Shown one piece after another: positions 1 through 8,466 of a stretch of DNA of 37,804 bases (its first letter is position 1; each line of letters begins with the position of its first letter). The notes beneath the pieces are model-generated. The model saw only the letters and a list, made by a program, of their open reading frames with translations, was not told where the DNA came from and ran no database searches. This stretch comes from Cognatundibacterium luofuense. Lineage in GTDB: Bacteria; Pseudomonadota; Gammaproteobacteria; Burkholderiales; Burkholderiaceae_D. The DNA lies in assembly GCF_018139685.1 (NCBI RefSeq), contig NZ_JAGSPN010000020.1:1-37804 (forward strand), written 5' to 3'. Position numbers and translations under genes: made by a program.

Positions 1-238
1 TGGCGCCGGGATTAGGGCGTTTGATGGCGCCGTTCGAGAAATGCTGCACCTTCAGGCCAACGTCCAGCCCGTTGTCGAACACATAGCCGACACCGAGGTG
101 ATCGCCAAACTGGAACGCCGTTGAAAAACGGCGGCCGTTATTGTTATACACATGGCTGAACAAATGGACGCCAACGGCGGCTTCGCCGTACAGACTTTGC
201 CATTGTTTTGCTGACTGACTCAGTACACCTGAGCTGCG
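1..238 (-). pseudogene. PagL-like lipid A 3-O-deacylase, 5'-truncated remnant (3' end off window)
   Basis: Reading the minus strand from 238 towards 1 gives an open frame matching the second half of PagL, the outer-membrane lipid A deacylase: a GEAAVGVHLFSH strand, then QFGDHLGVGYVF, then HFSNGAIKRPNPGA. The last block carries the His and Ser of the family's catalytic centre (HxSNAG-type motif). About 100 N-terminal residues, including the signal peptide and first beta strands, are missing: an in-frame stop lies at 239-241 and no start codon occurs before the conserved part. I saw no other frame in 240-380 that restores the missing half. The C-terminus continues beyond base 1. It is most likely a pseudogene left by a deletion or rearrangement; a sequencing frameshift is the alternative. 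Confidence 0.6.
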
Positions 239-385
239 TCAGTAATGCGGTTTGCTTGCTAAATGGCACAGCATAAAAGCTCACTGCCGAGGAATGAAAA
301 GTGCTGAACGAACAGCACAGGAGTATGAAGGAATCAAAGAATCAAGACGATAACCTGTTACCGGATAATCGAAATACACGTACCA

Positions 386-417
386 AAAACAAACCCGGCT
401 AAAACCGGGTTTGTTTT
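386..417 (-). terminator. Bidirectional rho-independent terminator
   Basis: A perfect 13-bp stem (386-398 with 405-417) has a six-base loop and an A/T outer part, giving a U-tract on either strand. It lies just downstream of the haloperoxidase fragment (minus strand) and probably was that gene's terminator. Confidence 0.75.
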
Positions 418-444
418 ACTCATCCTGATTCAGTACTCAGCAGA

Positions 445-666
445 TCAGGCTGTGCCTTCCCAGTAACGACGCGCTTTGGCAAATGCCTGAGCGCCGGTTT
501 TTTTACCGATATCTTTACCTGCATTATTACCGTCGGCGAAGTGAATGCCGCCGTATAAGCGTGACATGCCGGCTTCTTCGGTGGCTTCCGTAAATGTTGC
601 CCAGCTCAGTGTCAGCGGTGCAGCGGGTAAGCTGCTGTCGGCGATCAGTGAACGCGCCGGAGCCAG
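445..666 (-). pseudogene. Vanadium-dependent haloperoxidase / PAP2-family C-terminal fragment
   Basis: About 73 codons on the minus strand ending in TGA at 445-447 encode the C-terminus of a vanadium haloperoxidase-like protein: LSWATFTEATEEAGMSRLYGGIHFADG appears as LSWATFTEATEEAG followed by SRLYGGIHFADG. The second block is PAP2 motif 3 (SR-x5-H-x2-D), containing the vanadate/phosphate-binding His. The end reads AKARRYWEGTA. The frame is closed by TAA at 667-669, and no start codon precedes the conserved block, so hundreds of upstream residues that carry the other metal-site motifs are gone. A normal terminator still follows. I read this as a decayed gene, parallel to the PagL remnant next to it. 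Confidence 0.65.
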
Positions 667-698
667 TTATTTTTTTGCTTTCGTCATTTGGAATTTAA

Positions 699-717
699 TA
701 AACATCCTGGATGTTTA
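699..717. repeat. 19-bp palindrome, possible operator
   Basis: TAAACATCC-T-GGATGTTTA has two perfect 9-bp arms around one central base. The one-base centre makes it a better protein-binding dyad than a transcriptional hairpin. It sits about 75 bp upstream of the candidate pilus promoter. Confidence 0.5.
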
Positions 718-787
718 AATATATTTTTGTAAATCCTGTTGCAAATAAATTACTTTTTTCGCGAGCGTCGTGTATTCAATAATGAAA

Positions 788-816
788 TTGCTAAAATGAA
801 ATTTTCTTCTTAAATT
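788..816 (+). promoter_or_regulatory. Candidate sigma-70 promoter of the minor-pilin operon
   Basis: TTGCTA (788-793) and TAAATT (811-816) are separated by 17 bp. Each hexamer matches the consensus at 4 of 6 positions. The leader to pilV would be about 110 nt. It is the best pair in the gap but weak. Confidence 0.3.
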
Positions 817-934
817 ATTAGCCTCGCAGAAGAGTCAGAAGATGAGTGGCGAAAATTGCCTGACAAATGGTGAAATTAGGCATAGCAAGATAAATTAAAC
901 TATGGATGTTGATCTCGGGAAAATGTAATTGGCT

Positions 935-1504
935 ATGATGAATCGATCTCATGGATTTTCACTTATTGAAGTGCTGATTGCCGTATTCGTCGTTGCCATG
1001 GGCATCGTAGGCGCGGCAGGTTTGCAGCTTGCATCAATCCGAACCTCTCAGCAGAGTGGGTATCAATCAGCTGCAGTAGCCTTGGCAAATGAGCTTGCGG
1101 ATAAAATGCGGGCAAATGATGCGCAAATGAGGCTAAGTGATTCTCAGAATCCGTTTTTGAAAATCAACTATAACAAAGCAACAGATCCAGCGCCGACAAA
1201 GCCAACACTCTGTTACACGGCAACTGCCAGTTGTGATGCAACTGCACTGGCAAACGCTGAAATTTACGAGTGGCTTATGCGTATGCGTGAAGCCTTGCCT
1301 GAGGGGCGGGTTGTAGTTTGTCGTGATTCTGCGCCATTTGACAGTACAAAGAAAATGCTGACGTGGACTTGCACTGCAGATACAAAAGCGGGCATCACGA
1401 TAAAGATTGGCTGGAAAAGTAAAAATCCTGATGGTAGTTTCGTTCTTTCAGGTACTTCTGCTCCACCCGGAGTAGCCATTACTGTTGAGTCATATGTTCA
1501 ATGA
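935..1504 (+). CDS. pilV: Type IV pilus minor pilin PilV
   Basis: This is a minor pilin that, in the family, joins PilW, PilX and PilY1 in a tip complex priming pilus assembly at the inner membrane. The N-terminus has a class III prepilin signal: a short positive leader (MMNRSHG), cleavage after Gly, then FSLIEV with the conserved Glu at +5, followed by a hydrophobic helix of about 20 residues. The segment AVALANELADKMRAN is typical of PilV. Length, about 189 aa, is normal. Start: ATG at 935 or 938 gives a standard leader; a TTG at 929 has a better-placed but weak GGGA (917-920). It heads the operon, and its stop overlaps the pilW start (ATGA). Confidence 0.88.
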   Translation: MMNRSHGFSLIEVLIAVFVVAMGIVGAAGLQLASIRTSQQSGYQSAAVALANELADKMRANDAQMRLSDSQNPFLKINYNKATDPAPTKPTLCYTATASCDATALANAEIYEWLMRMREALPEGRVVVCRDSAPFDSTKKMLTWTCTADTKAGITIKIGWKSKNPDGSFVLSGTSAPPGVAITVESYVQ

Positions 1505-2532
1505 GTAGCGACATGACAAGTATTATTTTAAGGGTTCGTACCCAACAAGGCGTAACCATCGTTGAATTGCTGGTGTCAATTGCAATTGGGCTTCTTGTGG
1601 TTTTGTCGGCAACGGGTCTTGTTGCATCCACTAAGACACTATTTCAGGCACAAACTGAGGGAAAAGAAACGCAGGACACAGCACGCTTTGCGCTGGACAA
1701 TATTGCGGCTTCTATTCGTCAGGCTGGCTATGTGAATTATGACTTTAATAATTCACCTCAAATTACACCTTCGACAGCAAGTGCAGATATTGCTGGCTTT
1801 GATGCAAACAGTGTATCCGCAACTTCGACGGATATTTCAACTCCGCTCGGAACTGCTGTGAACTTCAGTGATGTGCTCGCAGTTCGTTTTTTTGGGTCCG
1901 GTACCGGAGCCGGTGACGGTGTTGTGACTAATTGCGCGGGATTCCCAGTTCCTGCTCCGACATCAGCCAGTACAGCAGATCAGGACCGTGGCTGGAGTAT
2001 TTATTATGTAGCAAATGATGCTAATGGTGAGCCGGAGTTGCTCTGTAAATATTACAACCCTGTTTCCGGGAAGTGGAGTGCACAATCCATTGTAAAGGGA
2101 GTGGAATCGTTTCAAGTCTTGTATGGAATTGATCGTAGCGATCCACCAGACGGAACCGTTAATCAGTATTTAAATGCAACTGCATTAAATGCACTGGATG
2201 CGGGAATTGTGCTTTCCGGAACGAATGCACAGGAGCGAGCGCAGGATCTGAATCGCAAGACTTTCTGGAAAAAAGTATCCACGATCAAAATCGCAATGTT
2301 AGTGCGCGGTAGTCAGAATGCTCGTACAGATACAACGTCTTCAAAATACGACCTGTTTGGTACGGACTACGCAAGTGTTAATGGTGGAAATGATAAAGGA
2401 ACGACGATCCAGGAATCACAACTGCCAGCTCAAACACTAAATCGAATCAGAAAAATTTATGCGGCCACAGTGCAGGTTCGGAATCTTTGCTATATCGATA
2501 GTACTCGCGGAACTTGTGTTCCACCTCCCTGA
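1501..2532 (+). CDS. pilW: Type IV pilus minor pilin PilW
   Basis: A 343-aa minor pilin. The prepilin site is QQG followed by VTIVELLVSIAIG, so cleavage after Gly would leave Val rather than the usual Phe or Met at +1; Glu +5 is present. The block TARFALDNIAASIRQAGY after the helix is characteristic of PilW. The remainder is the globular domain, with Cys pairs near 148, 208 and the C-terminus (CYIDSTRGTC) that could form disulfides. The start codon overlaps the pilV stop in ATGA, implying translational coupling. It acts with PilV, PilX and PilY1 at the pilus tip. A second Met five codons in (1513) would give a shorter leader and cannot be excluded. Confidence 0.88.
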   Translation: MSSDMTSIILRVRTQQGVTIVELLVSIAIGLLVVLSATGLVASTKTLFQAQTEGKETQDTARFALDNIAASIRQAGYVNYDFNNSPQITPSTASADIAGFDANSVSATSTDISTPLGTAVNFSDVLAVRFFGSGTGAGDGVVTNCAGFPVPAPTSASTADQDRGWSIYYVANDANGEPELLCKYYNPVSGKWSAQSIVKGVESFQVLYGIDRSDPPDGTVNQYLNATALNALDAGIVLSGTNAQERAQDLNRKTFWKKVSTIKIAMLVRGSQNARTDTTSSKYDLFGTDYASVNGGNDKGTTIQESQLPAQTLNRIRKIYAATVQVRNLCYIDSTRGTCVPPP

Positions 2533-2558
2533 AGAATGGTGAAACAGTGAAAAATATA

Positions 2559-3176
2559 ATGAATCCGGTTTATATAGTTAAGCGTCGGCAACAAGGTGCC
2601 GCGTTGATCGTTTCTTTGATGATGCTGATTGTTGTATTAATTTTGAGTATTGCACTTGCGACGGTATCTTTGCAGGGTGAAAAAGCCTCACGCAGCGATC
2701 GTGACAGACAGATTGCTTTGATGGCAGCAGAGGCAGCTTTAAAAGATGCTGAAATGGATATCGACCCACAGGTTGCATTGGCAAACGGACGTGCAAATTT
2801 ATTCGACCCAACATCAAACTTATACTTTGAAGCTGCTTGCGCGAGTGGTGATGGTAATGTCTATCAGGGATTATGTTTACCTTCATTAGCGGGACAAACT
2901 CCTGTCTGGTTTATTGCGAATATAGCTTCCGACGATTCGAGTTCGCCTTCAGTGAAGTTTGGTCGGTTTACCGGCCAGACAATGGTTACAGGGAAGGGAT
3001 CTTTTCCTGCAAAACTTCCACGCTACATTATTGAGGCTGTTCAGGATCTTGAGGCAGGTCGCAAAGCTGACGAACAAACTAAATATTTATTTCGTATCAC
3101 TGCCATAGGATTTGGGGCAAACGCAGATACACAAGTTGTCCTTCAGTCCTTTTACAGAAAAGCGGAACGGTCATGA
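2559..3176 (+). CDS. pilX: Type IV pilus minor pilin PilX
   Basis: A PilX-type minor pilin of about 205 aa. The leader MNPVYIVKRRQQG is followed by AALIVSLMMLIVVLILSIAL and then SLQGEKASRSDRDRQIALMAAEAAL, the family's signature transition from helix to globular domain. There is no Glu at +5, as is normal for PilX and the GspK-like pseudopilins thought to sit at the very tip. Start: ATG 2559 gives a standard leader. GTG 2547 lies in frame just upstream and would add four residues; a TTG further up is less likely. The gap from the pilW stop is small, and the stop codon overlaps the pilY1 ATG. Confidence 0.85.
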   Translation: MNPVYIVKRRQQGAALIVSLMMLIVVLILSIALATVSLQGEKASRSDRDRQIALMAAEAALKDAEMDIDPQVALANGRANLFDPTSNLYFEAACASGDGNVYQGLCLPSLAGQTPVWFIANIASDDSSSPSVKFGRFTGQTMVTGKGSFPAKLPRYIIEAVQDLEAGRKADEQTKYLFRITAIGFGANADTQVVLQSFYRKAERS

Positions 3177-6100
3177 GAACTATTTTGAAACGAACCACTG
3201 GTATTTTGGCTGGATTCATTATCGGCGGAATACATCTACTCTCCGCAGCGGCTCCACCGACCGTCAATTTAGCAACGACTCCTCTGTATTCGGGAGGTGG
3301 TAATGTCCGCCCCAATTTATTGCTTGATTTATCCGTCGAGTTTCCTACCGTAAAAGCGGCATACACGAATTCCAATGACTATAGTAAGCAGATTGAATAT
3401 ATTGGATACTTTAATACAAAAAAATGCTACCTGAACGGCACTTTCAAAACGTTCACAAAGGATAAAAGCGGGAATGCCATTACTGCGAAAACGGTAAGTG
3501 TCTCTGATATGAGCAATGGGTATTTTTATATATATAAAGATGCCGATGCGAACTACGAGTGTGGTGGCGATTCGTTTAGCGGCAATTTTTTAAACTGGGC
3601 ATCATCCTCAGCTATTGACATGCTGCGCCTCGCCTTAACTGGCGGTGACAGAATTGTCGATACTGCGACTCAGACAGTTTTGCAGCGGGCATTTCTTTAT
3701 AGTAGTTTCTATAATTCCGGTGGTTATTTCCCACGTAAGGTCGTGACCGCATCAGGAACCATGAGTGCGCCCAGCGCTGTTACACCTTATAACGTAACAA
3801 CACTGTATGTGTTGAATTGTGATAATAAAATTTTATTTACTGATGTGAATAAAACTGGCAACTGTGGCACTCAGAGAACATATCCGTCTAATAATGCCAC
3901 TTCAGACAGTTGGCTGGATATTTCAACTGACCGCGTACTTGGCGAGTTTCTTGTGCGCGTACAGGTATGTGATAGCAAAGAAAATAAAACCCGTACTGAT
4001 TTATGTTTGCAATATCCTAATGGTAACTATAAACCAGTGGGTCAGATGCAGCGGAATCAGAACACTGTCCGTTACGGTGCATTCGGATATTTGATGGATA
4101 ATGTGAATACCCGCTATGGTGGTGTTCTCCGTGCTCCGTTAAAGTATGTCGGGAATAAACAGTATCGTTCTTCGAACGGATTTGTTGAGGAAGTCAACGA
4201 CCGGCCTGAATGGAATGAGAATACTGGAGTCTATGTCGATAATCCGGAGGGGGATAGTACCGGTAATAGTGGTGTTATTAACTACCTTAATAAATTCGGA
4301 CGCACAGGAACTGCAGGCGTATATAAATCCTACGATCCTCTGAGCGAGCTGTTTTATGAAAGCATCCGCTATTTGCAAGGAAAAGCCCCAACGAGTAACG
4401 CAACTTCCGGTATGACGACGGCAATGCAGGATAATTTCCAGGTTATTCAGAGCTGGACAGATCCCATCGAAGCCTCATGCCAGAAAAATTATGTTATTGC
4501 TATTGGCGACGCTAATACGCACCAGGATACCTACATACCGGGTACAGCACGGACGGGGGCAGGGCGTGTGTTGCGCGCTGCTGAGGTCGCAACGTCACAG
4601 TGGCCGGCATTTGATGTTAGAGCTGCTACCCAAACAATTGCAGACATGGAGTCAAGTAGTGCTTCCGGAAACTCTGCGCCGGTTGCAAGTTTGGCGAATA
4701 TGGCGACTGCTGGCACAGGATCCGGTGGTAGCGCCACTTTCTACATGGCTGGTGCCGCGTATTGGGCGCATGTCAATGACATCCGGTTTGATAAGCCAGT
4801 CAGAGTGAAGACTTTTACGATCGACGTCGATGAAAATGGTAATGGCTCGATTGATAATGCTACCCGGAGTGCAACCGCTCCACGCTTATCGCAACTGTAT
4901 TTAACGGCAAAATACGGTGGTTTTGGTGACTTAAATCTGGATGGCAACCCATTCAAAACCTTTGATACCGACGGAAAGACGGTTATCGCGAACAACAAAG
5001 AGTGGGCTGCAGGTAACAACACCGATCCGGATAATTTCTTCCTTGCCAGCAATCCAAAGAAAATGATTGCTGCAATTACTGCTATTTTTCAGAACGTGAC
5101 TTCGGCTGGTGGTACGGTTGCCGGTGTCGGTATCAGCTCAACCAGTGCCAGCGATAATCCATTTGTCTATGAGCCTGGATTCCGCTCTGATAAATGGTCC
5201 GGTAGTTTGCGCAAGCAGTCCGCTACAATTGCAAACCCCCCAACGATCTGGGACGCTGGCGTCATTTTGACGGGTGATCCGGTAACGAAAACGTCGCCTA
5301 GTCCGTTACCAGTGGATCGAAAGATTTATACGTCAAAAATTTCAACCGACGGATCTTTGAGTTTGCTGCCTTTCAACTGGTCTGGTGGTGCAAACTTCAG
5401 CTCAGTACACCAGACGGCGCTGAATACTGATCCGCACACAGGAAATCTTGATAATTTTGCTGCCGATCGTATCGCATATTTGCGTGGTGACCGGACACAG
5501 GAAATTACCAAAGATGGTGCGGGAGTTACACAAGGTAAATTCCGTCCTAGGGACAGCGTACTTGGTGATATTGTTAATAGCGCGCCTGTCTATTACGGCG
5601 CTCCTGCTAAGAATGTTTCTGGCGCCGGCTACTCGACTTTCTACGAAGCAAATAAAAGCCGTAAAAAAGCAGTTTATGTCGGAGCAAATGACGGCATGTT
5701 GCACGCATTTGATGCGGACAGTGGTGTTGAGTTATTTGCTTATGTTCCTAACACACTCTTATCTAAAATTTCTAATCTGACCGATCCGTACTACAGCCAT
5801 CAGTCTTTCGTAGATGGACGTATTTCTATCCGCGAGGCGCAGGTTCGTGGAGTGTGGAAAACGTTGCTGGTTTCGGGATTTGGGCCAGGCGCAAAAGGTG
5901 TTTTTGCACTCGATGTTACCAATCCGGATAATTTTTCCGGTGGACTTGGTGCGCTGTGGGAATTTAATGAAAAAATCGATAAAGATATGGGGTATGTCGT
6001 CGCACCGCCGCTAATTGCCAAATTCAGAACCGGTGGTACGACAGCGAACCCTCAATTTACCAATTTCGTTGTAATTTCGAGCGGCTATAACAACTATGAC

Positions 6101-7123
6101 TCAGATGCAACTGCAACAGGGGCGCAGGCATTATTCTTGCTTTCTCTGGATAAGCGATCATCCGATCCTTGGGTACTTGGAACAAATTACTTTAAGCTCG
6201 TAACACCGATTAAAGATACGACCAAGAAAAATGGTCTTGGTGCACCAAATGTTGTGTATGGGCCGAATGGCGCTGTTTCATATGCATATGCAGGTGACCT
6301 GCAAGGGAATATGTGGCGTTTTGACTTTACGTCCGGTAATCTGAGTACGGCAATCACTTCGAATAAACCTGTATTTACCGCTAAGACTTCAGGAGGTGTA
6401 ACCCAGCCGATTACCGTGCAGCCGCAGATTGTATTTGCACCTGGTGGTGGTTATATTTTGCTGTTCGGAACGGGCAAGTATTTGGAGAGCTTTGACGCCA
6501 CGCCTGCGAATTACATCACCAATTCGTATTATGCAATTCTGGATACAACATACGATGCTGATGCGGTAGCGAGCCGGTCTGAGCTGGAGGCGAGGACACC
6601 GACAACGTCCGGTAACGGCTTCCAGATCAGCGGTGCTAACTTTACTTACGGTGTGGGGGCCGGTACGAAAAAAGGCTGGTATATGGATTTTTATAATTCC
6701 CAGTCTACCGGCGAGAGGGTGCATCACACCCTGACAAGCGCACTCGCAGGAAATTACCTGTTCTTTAATACATTGATTCTCAGTAATGACCCATGTTCCG
6801 GAGGCAGCGGGCGCAAGTATGCTGTTGATGTGCTGACGGGACTGAATTCAGACGTGACTGGCACTCTGTCGACGATCGGCTTACTTACATCCCCAATCGT
6901 CATTAATATCAGTACAAGCGCCGCAAGCAGGAACAGCACCGGTGCCCGAAAAGTAACTACAAAAATCTCGGTGCGGACAGCCGGTACAGGAAATTCTTCC
7001 GGTACGACCAGTGAAAATTCTTCAGCGGCTGACGCTGTAACGCGTGCAGGCCGAATCAGTTGGCAGGAAATTCGTAACTGGCAGGAATTGAAAAAAACAA
7101 TGACCAGCACATCCGGTACCTGA
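3173..7123 (+). CDS. pilY1: Type IV pilus tip adhesin / assembly protein PilY1
   Basis: A 1316-aa PilY1. A signal peptide (residues 1-26, ending LLSAAA) precedes a variable N-terminal half. The C-terminal half is the conserved PilY1 beta-propeller: GDIVNSAPVYYG, KAVYVGANDGMLHAFDADSG (about 830-850), FGPGAKGVFALDVTNP and the following blades. A calcium-loop motif DVDENGNGSID lies at 551-561, matching the family's regulatory Ca2+ site that controls pilus extension and retraction. The N-terminal segment that in many homologues is a von Willebrand A fold reads LLLDLSVE (D52-x-S54-x-E56), so the DxSxS metal site is not intact. It is exported and delivered to the pilus tip by the pilins encoded upstream. 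Start overlaps the pilX stop (ATGA). Confidence 0.93.
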   Translation: MRTILKRTTGILAGFIIGGIHLLSAAAPPTVNLATTPLYSGGGNVRPNLLLDLSVEFPTVKAAYTNSNDYSKQIEYIGYFNTKKCYLNGTFKTFTKDKSGNAITAKTVSVSDMSNGYFYIYKDADANYECGGDSFSGNFLNWASSSAIDMLRLALTGGDRIVDTATQTVLQRAFLYSSFYNSGGYFPRKVVTASGTMSAPSAVTPYNVTTLYVLNCDNKILFTDVNKTGNCGTQRTYPSNNATSDSWLDISTDRVLGEFLVRVQVCDSKENKTRTDLCLQYPNGNYKPVGQMQRNQNTVRYGAFGYLMDNVNTRYGGVLRAPLKYVGNKQYRSSNGFVEEVNDRPEWNENTGVYVDNPEGDSTGNSGVINYLNKFGRTGTAGVYKSYDPLSELFYESIRYLQGKAPTSNATSGMTTAMQDNFQVIQSWTDPIEASCQKNYVIAIGDANTHQDTYIPGTARTGAGRVLRAAEVATSQWPAFDVRAATQTIADMESSSASGNSAPVASLANMATAGTGSGGSATFYMAGAAYWAHVNDIRFDKPVRVKTFTIDVDENGNGSIDNATRSATAPRLSQLYLTAKYGGFGDLNLDGNPFKTFDTDGKTVIANNKEWAAGNNTDPDNFFLASNPKKMIAAITAIFQNVTSAGGTVAGVGISSTSASDNPFVYEPGFRSDKWSGSLRKQSATIANPPTIWDAGVILTGDPVTKTSPSPLPVDRKIYTSKISTDGSLSLLPFNWSGGANFSSVHQTALNTDPHTGNLDNFAADRIAYLRGDRTQEITKDGAGVTQGKFRPRDSVLGDIVNSAPVYYGAPAKNVSGAGYSTFYEANKSRKKAVYVGANDGMLHAFDADSGVELFAYVPNTLLSKISNLTDPYYSHQSFVDGRISIREAQVRGVWKTLLVSGFGPGAKGVFALDVTNPDNFSGGLGALWEFNEKIDKDMGYVVAPPLIAKFRTGGTTANPQFTNFVVISSGYNNYDSDATATGAQALFLLSLDKRSSDPWVLGTNYFKLVTPIKDTTKKNGLGAPNVVYGPNGAVSYAYAGDLQGNMWRFDFTSGNLSTAITSNKPVFTAKTSGGVTQPITVQPQIVFAPGGGYILLFGTGKYLESFDATPANYITNSYYAILDTTYDADAVASRSELEARTPTTSGNGFQISGANFTYGVGAGTKKGWYMDFYNSQSTGERVHHTLTSALAGNYLFFNTLILSNDPCSGGSGRKYAVDVLTGLNSDVTGTLSTIGLLTSPIVINISTSAASRNSTGARKVTTKISVRTAGTGNSSGTTSENSSAADAVTRAGRISWQEIRNWQELKKTMTSTSGT

Positions 7124-7143
7124 TATACAAAGGATAAAAAGAG

Positions 7144-7599
7144 ATGAAAAAACAGTTGGGCTTCACAATGATTGAGTTGATGATCGTGTTGGTGGTGATC
7201 TCAATTCTGGCTGCATTTGCGTTTCCGTCATATCGGGATAGTGTGCGTAAATCAAATCGTGCTCAGGCAAAAACGGCGCTCATGCGCTTGATGCAGCAGC
7301 AGGAGCAGTACTTTACGCAAAACAATTCCTATATTGTGTTCTCGCAGTCATCGACAGACGCGGCAGAAAAGAAATTTAACTGGTTCTCTGGAGATACTGC
7401 AGGCACCAGCTATTACGAAATCAAAGGAGAGGCTTGTACCGGTGACACGATCCAGAATTGCGTGATGCTGACAGCAACGCCGGGGACTGCAAATGTGATG
7501 TCCGGATACACTGATCCGGTCTGCGGTAACCTTACACTGACCAGCACCGGCATAAAGGGATACAGCAGTACTTCAGGTTCGAAAGAGCTGTGCTGGTAA
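7144..7599 (+). CDS. pilE: Type IV pilin-like minor pilin PilE
   Basis: A 151-aa pilin-like protein. The leader MKKQLG is followed by FTMIELMIVLVVISILAAFAFPSYRD, a textbook type IV prepilin N-terminus with Glu +5 and the AFPSY motif ending the first half of the helix. The globular domain has four Cys (CTGDTIQNC, PVCG, ELCW), with a C-terminal disulfide loop typical of the minor pilin PilE/ComP group. A purine-rich ribosome site lies just before ATG 7144. It follows pilY1 by 20 bp, the place that pilE occupies in Pseudomonas-type clusters. Here the name denotes the minor pilin, not the Neisseria major pilin. Confidence 0.85.
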   Translation: MKKQLGFTMIELMIVLVVISILAAFAFPSYRDSVRKSNRAQAKTALMRLMQQQEQYFTQNNSYIVFSQSSTDAAEKKFNWFSGDTAGTSYYEIKGEACTGDTIQNCVMLTATPGTANVMSGYTDPVCGNLTLTSTGIKGYSSTSGSKELCW

Positions 7600-7603
7600 T
7601 ACG

Positions 7604-8161
7604 ATGAAAAAGGTAAAGCATATGCGTGAGCGCGGCTTTTCAATGGTTGAGCTGATGGTGGTGGTAGCTATCTCTGGCATTCTGATGGCGCTGGCGATGC
7701 CTGCTTACCGGGATTTTATTGACCGTCAGCAAATGCAGGCTGCTGCCCTGGAATTTTATGCTGCAGTGAATCTGACACGTGCCGAAGCAATCAAGCGTGG
7801 TGACCAGGTAACGATGACAGCAGCTGATGGAGCTGACTGGAAGTCGGGCTGGATGATCTTTCTGGATGCCAATAACAATTTGAGGCGTGACGGAGGTGAG
7901 CAGATTATTATGACGCATGATGCACTGCCGACTAAGCTTACGGTTGCAAGTGCATTTACAGATACGGCAGCACCCTATATTTCCTATACTGGTAATGGTC
8001 GCAGCCGGACCAAAGCAAGTGTAATGCAGCCACAGGCAGGAACAGTCAGTTTCACTGCGGTAAATATGACCCGCCGAATAAAAGTAAACTTTCTCGGGCG
8101 CGCGAGGATGTGTGATCCTGATAAAGATTTAACCTGTGATGCAACAGCATCGGGTGGGTAA
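7604..8161 (+). CDS. fimT: GspH/FimT-family pseudopilin with C-terminal GRxR motif
   Basis: A 185-aa FimT/FimU/GspH-type pseudopilin. The prepilin motif is RERG then FSMVELMVVVAISGILMALAMPAYRDF, followed by the family block LNLTRAEAIKRG, here VNLTRAEAIKRGD. The C-terminal FLGRARMCDP contains G165-R-A-R168, the GRxR motif reported in FimT proteins to bind DNA during natural transformation. Start: ATG 7604 follows the pilE stop by 4 bp; ATG 7622 (MRERG) has a plausible AAGG upstream and is an equal alternative. In Pseudomonas clusters a FimU/FimT-like gene comes first; here it is last. Role as tip pilin, DNA receptor, or both is inference. Confidence 0.85.
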   Translation: MKKVKHMRERGFSMVELMVVVAISGILMALAMPAYRDFIDRQQMQAAALEFYAAVNLTRAEAIKRGDQVTMTAADGADWKSGWMIFLDANNNLRRDGGEQIIMTHDALPTKLTVASAFTDTAAPYISYTGNGRSRTKASVMQPQAGTVSFTAVNMTRRIKVNFLGRARMCDPDKDLTCDATASGG

Positions 8162-8466
8162 ATCCTGTTTTTACTACCTTTTCTGGTAAAATTTCGCCTT
8201 ATTGAAAAAATAACCAATTTGTCATCGGTCAGGCATTTGCTGCCATGCTGGACAAAATATTGTTGTTTTCAAATCCAAATAAACGTGATTGTCAGGCATT
8301 AGCATATAAATGCAATACGGGTATGTTTTTTCGTTGCATTGTCATATGATTTCCCTATGATAGAAACGTTCAACTGATAGACAGAAGGCAAACGGCACAG
8401 CTGCAATGGTATGTGCCCCGTTCTGTGAAGTATGCGCCGGAACAGGACGAAATTGAAACAGAGATT
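8162..8466. other. Intergenic region fimT-uppS
   Basis: About 300 bp, T-rich, with no clear terminator after fimT (only a weak imperfect stem near 8167-8188). It carries the candidate uppS promoter at 8334-8361. An in-frame GTG at 8413 could extend uppS by 18 codons. Confidence 0.5.
8334..8361 (+). promoter_or_regulatory. Candidate sigma-70 promoter of the uppS-manC unit
   Basis: TTGCAT (8334-8339) and TATGAT (8356-8361) have a 16-bp spacer, each 4-5 of 6 to consensus. The start would lie about 100 nt before the uppS ATG. Confidence 0.45.

Larger units (their letters stand above)
670..928. other. A+T-rich intergenic region before the pilus operon
   Basis: This 260-bp stretch is clearly more A+T-rich than its surroundings. 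It contains a near-perfect palindrome (699-717) and a possible sigma-70 promoter (788-816). No gene is seen. Confidence 0.6.

Noticed and set aside
846-858. Sigma-54-like TGGCGAAAATTGC before pilV
   Set aside because: The GG-to-GC spacing is two bases too short for a sigma-54 promoter, so it was not called although pilus genes are often sigma-54 dependent.
8163-8190. Terminator after fimT
   Set aside because: Only a short imperfect stem (ACC/GGT core) with scattered T residues.
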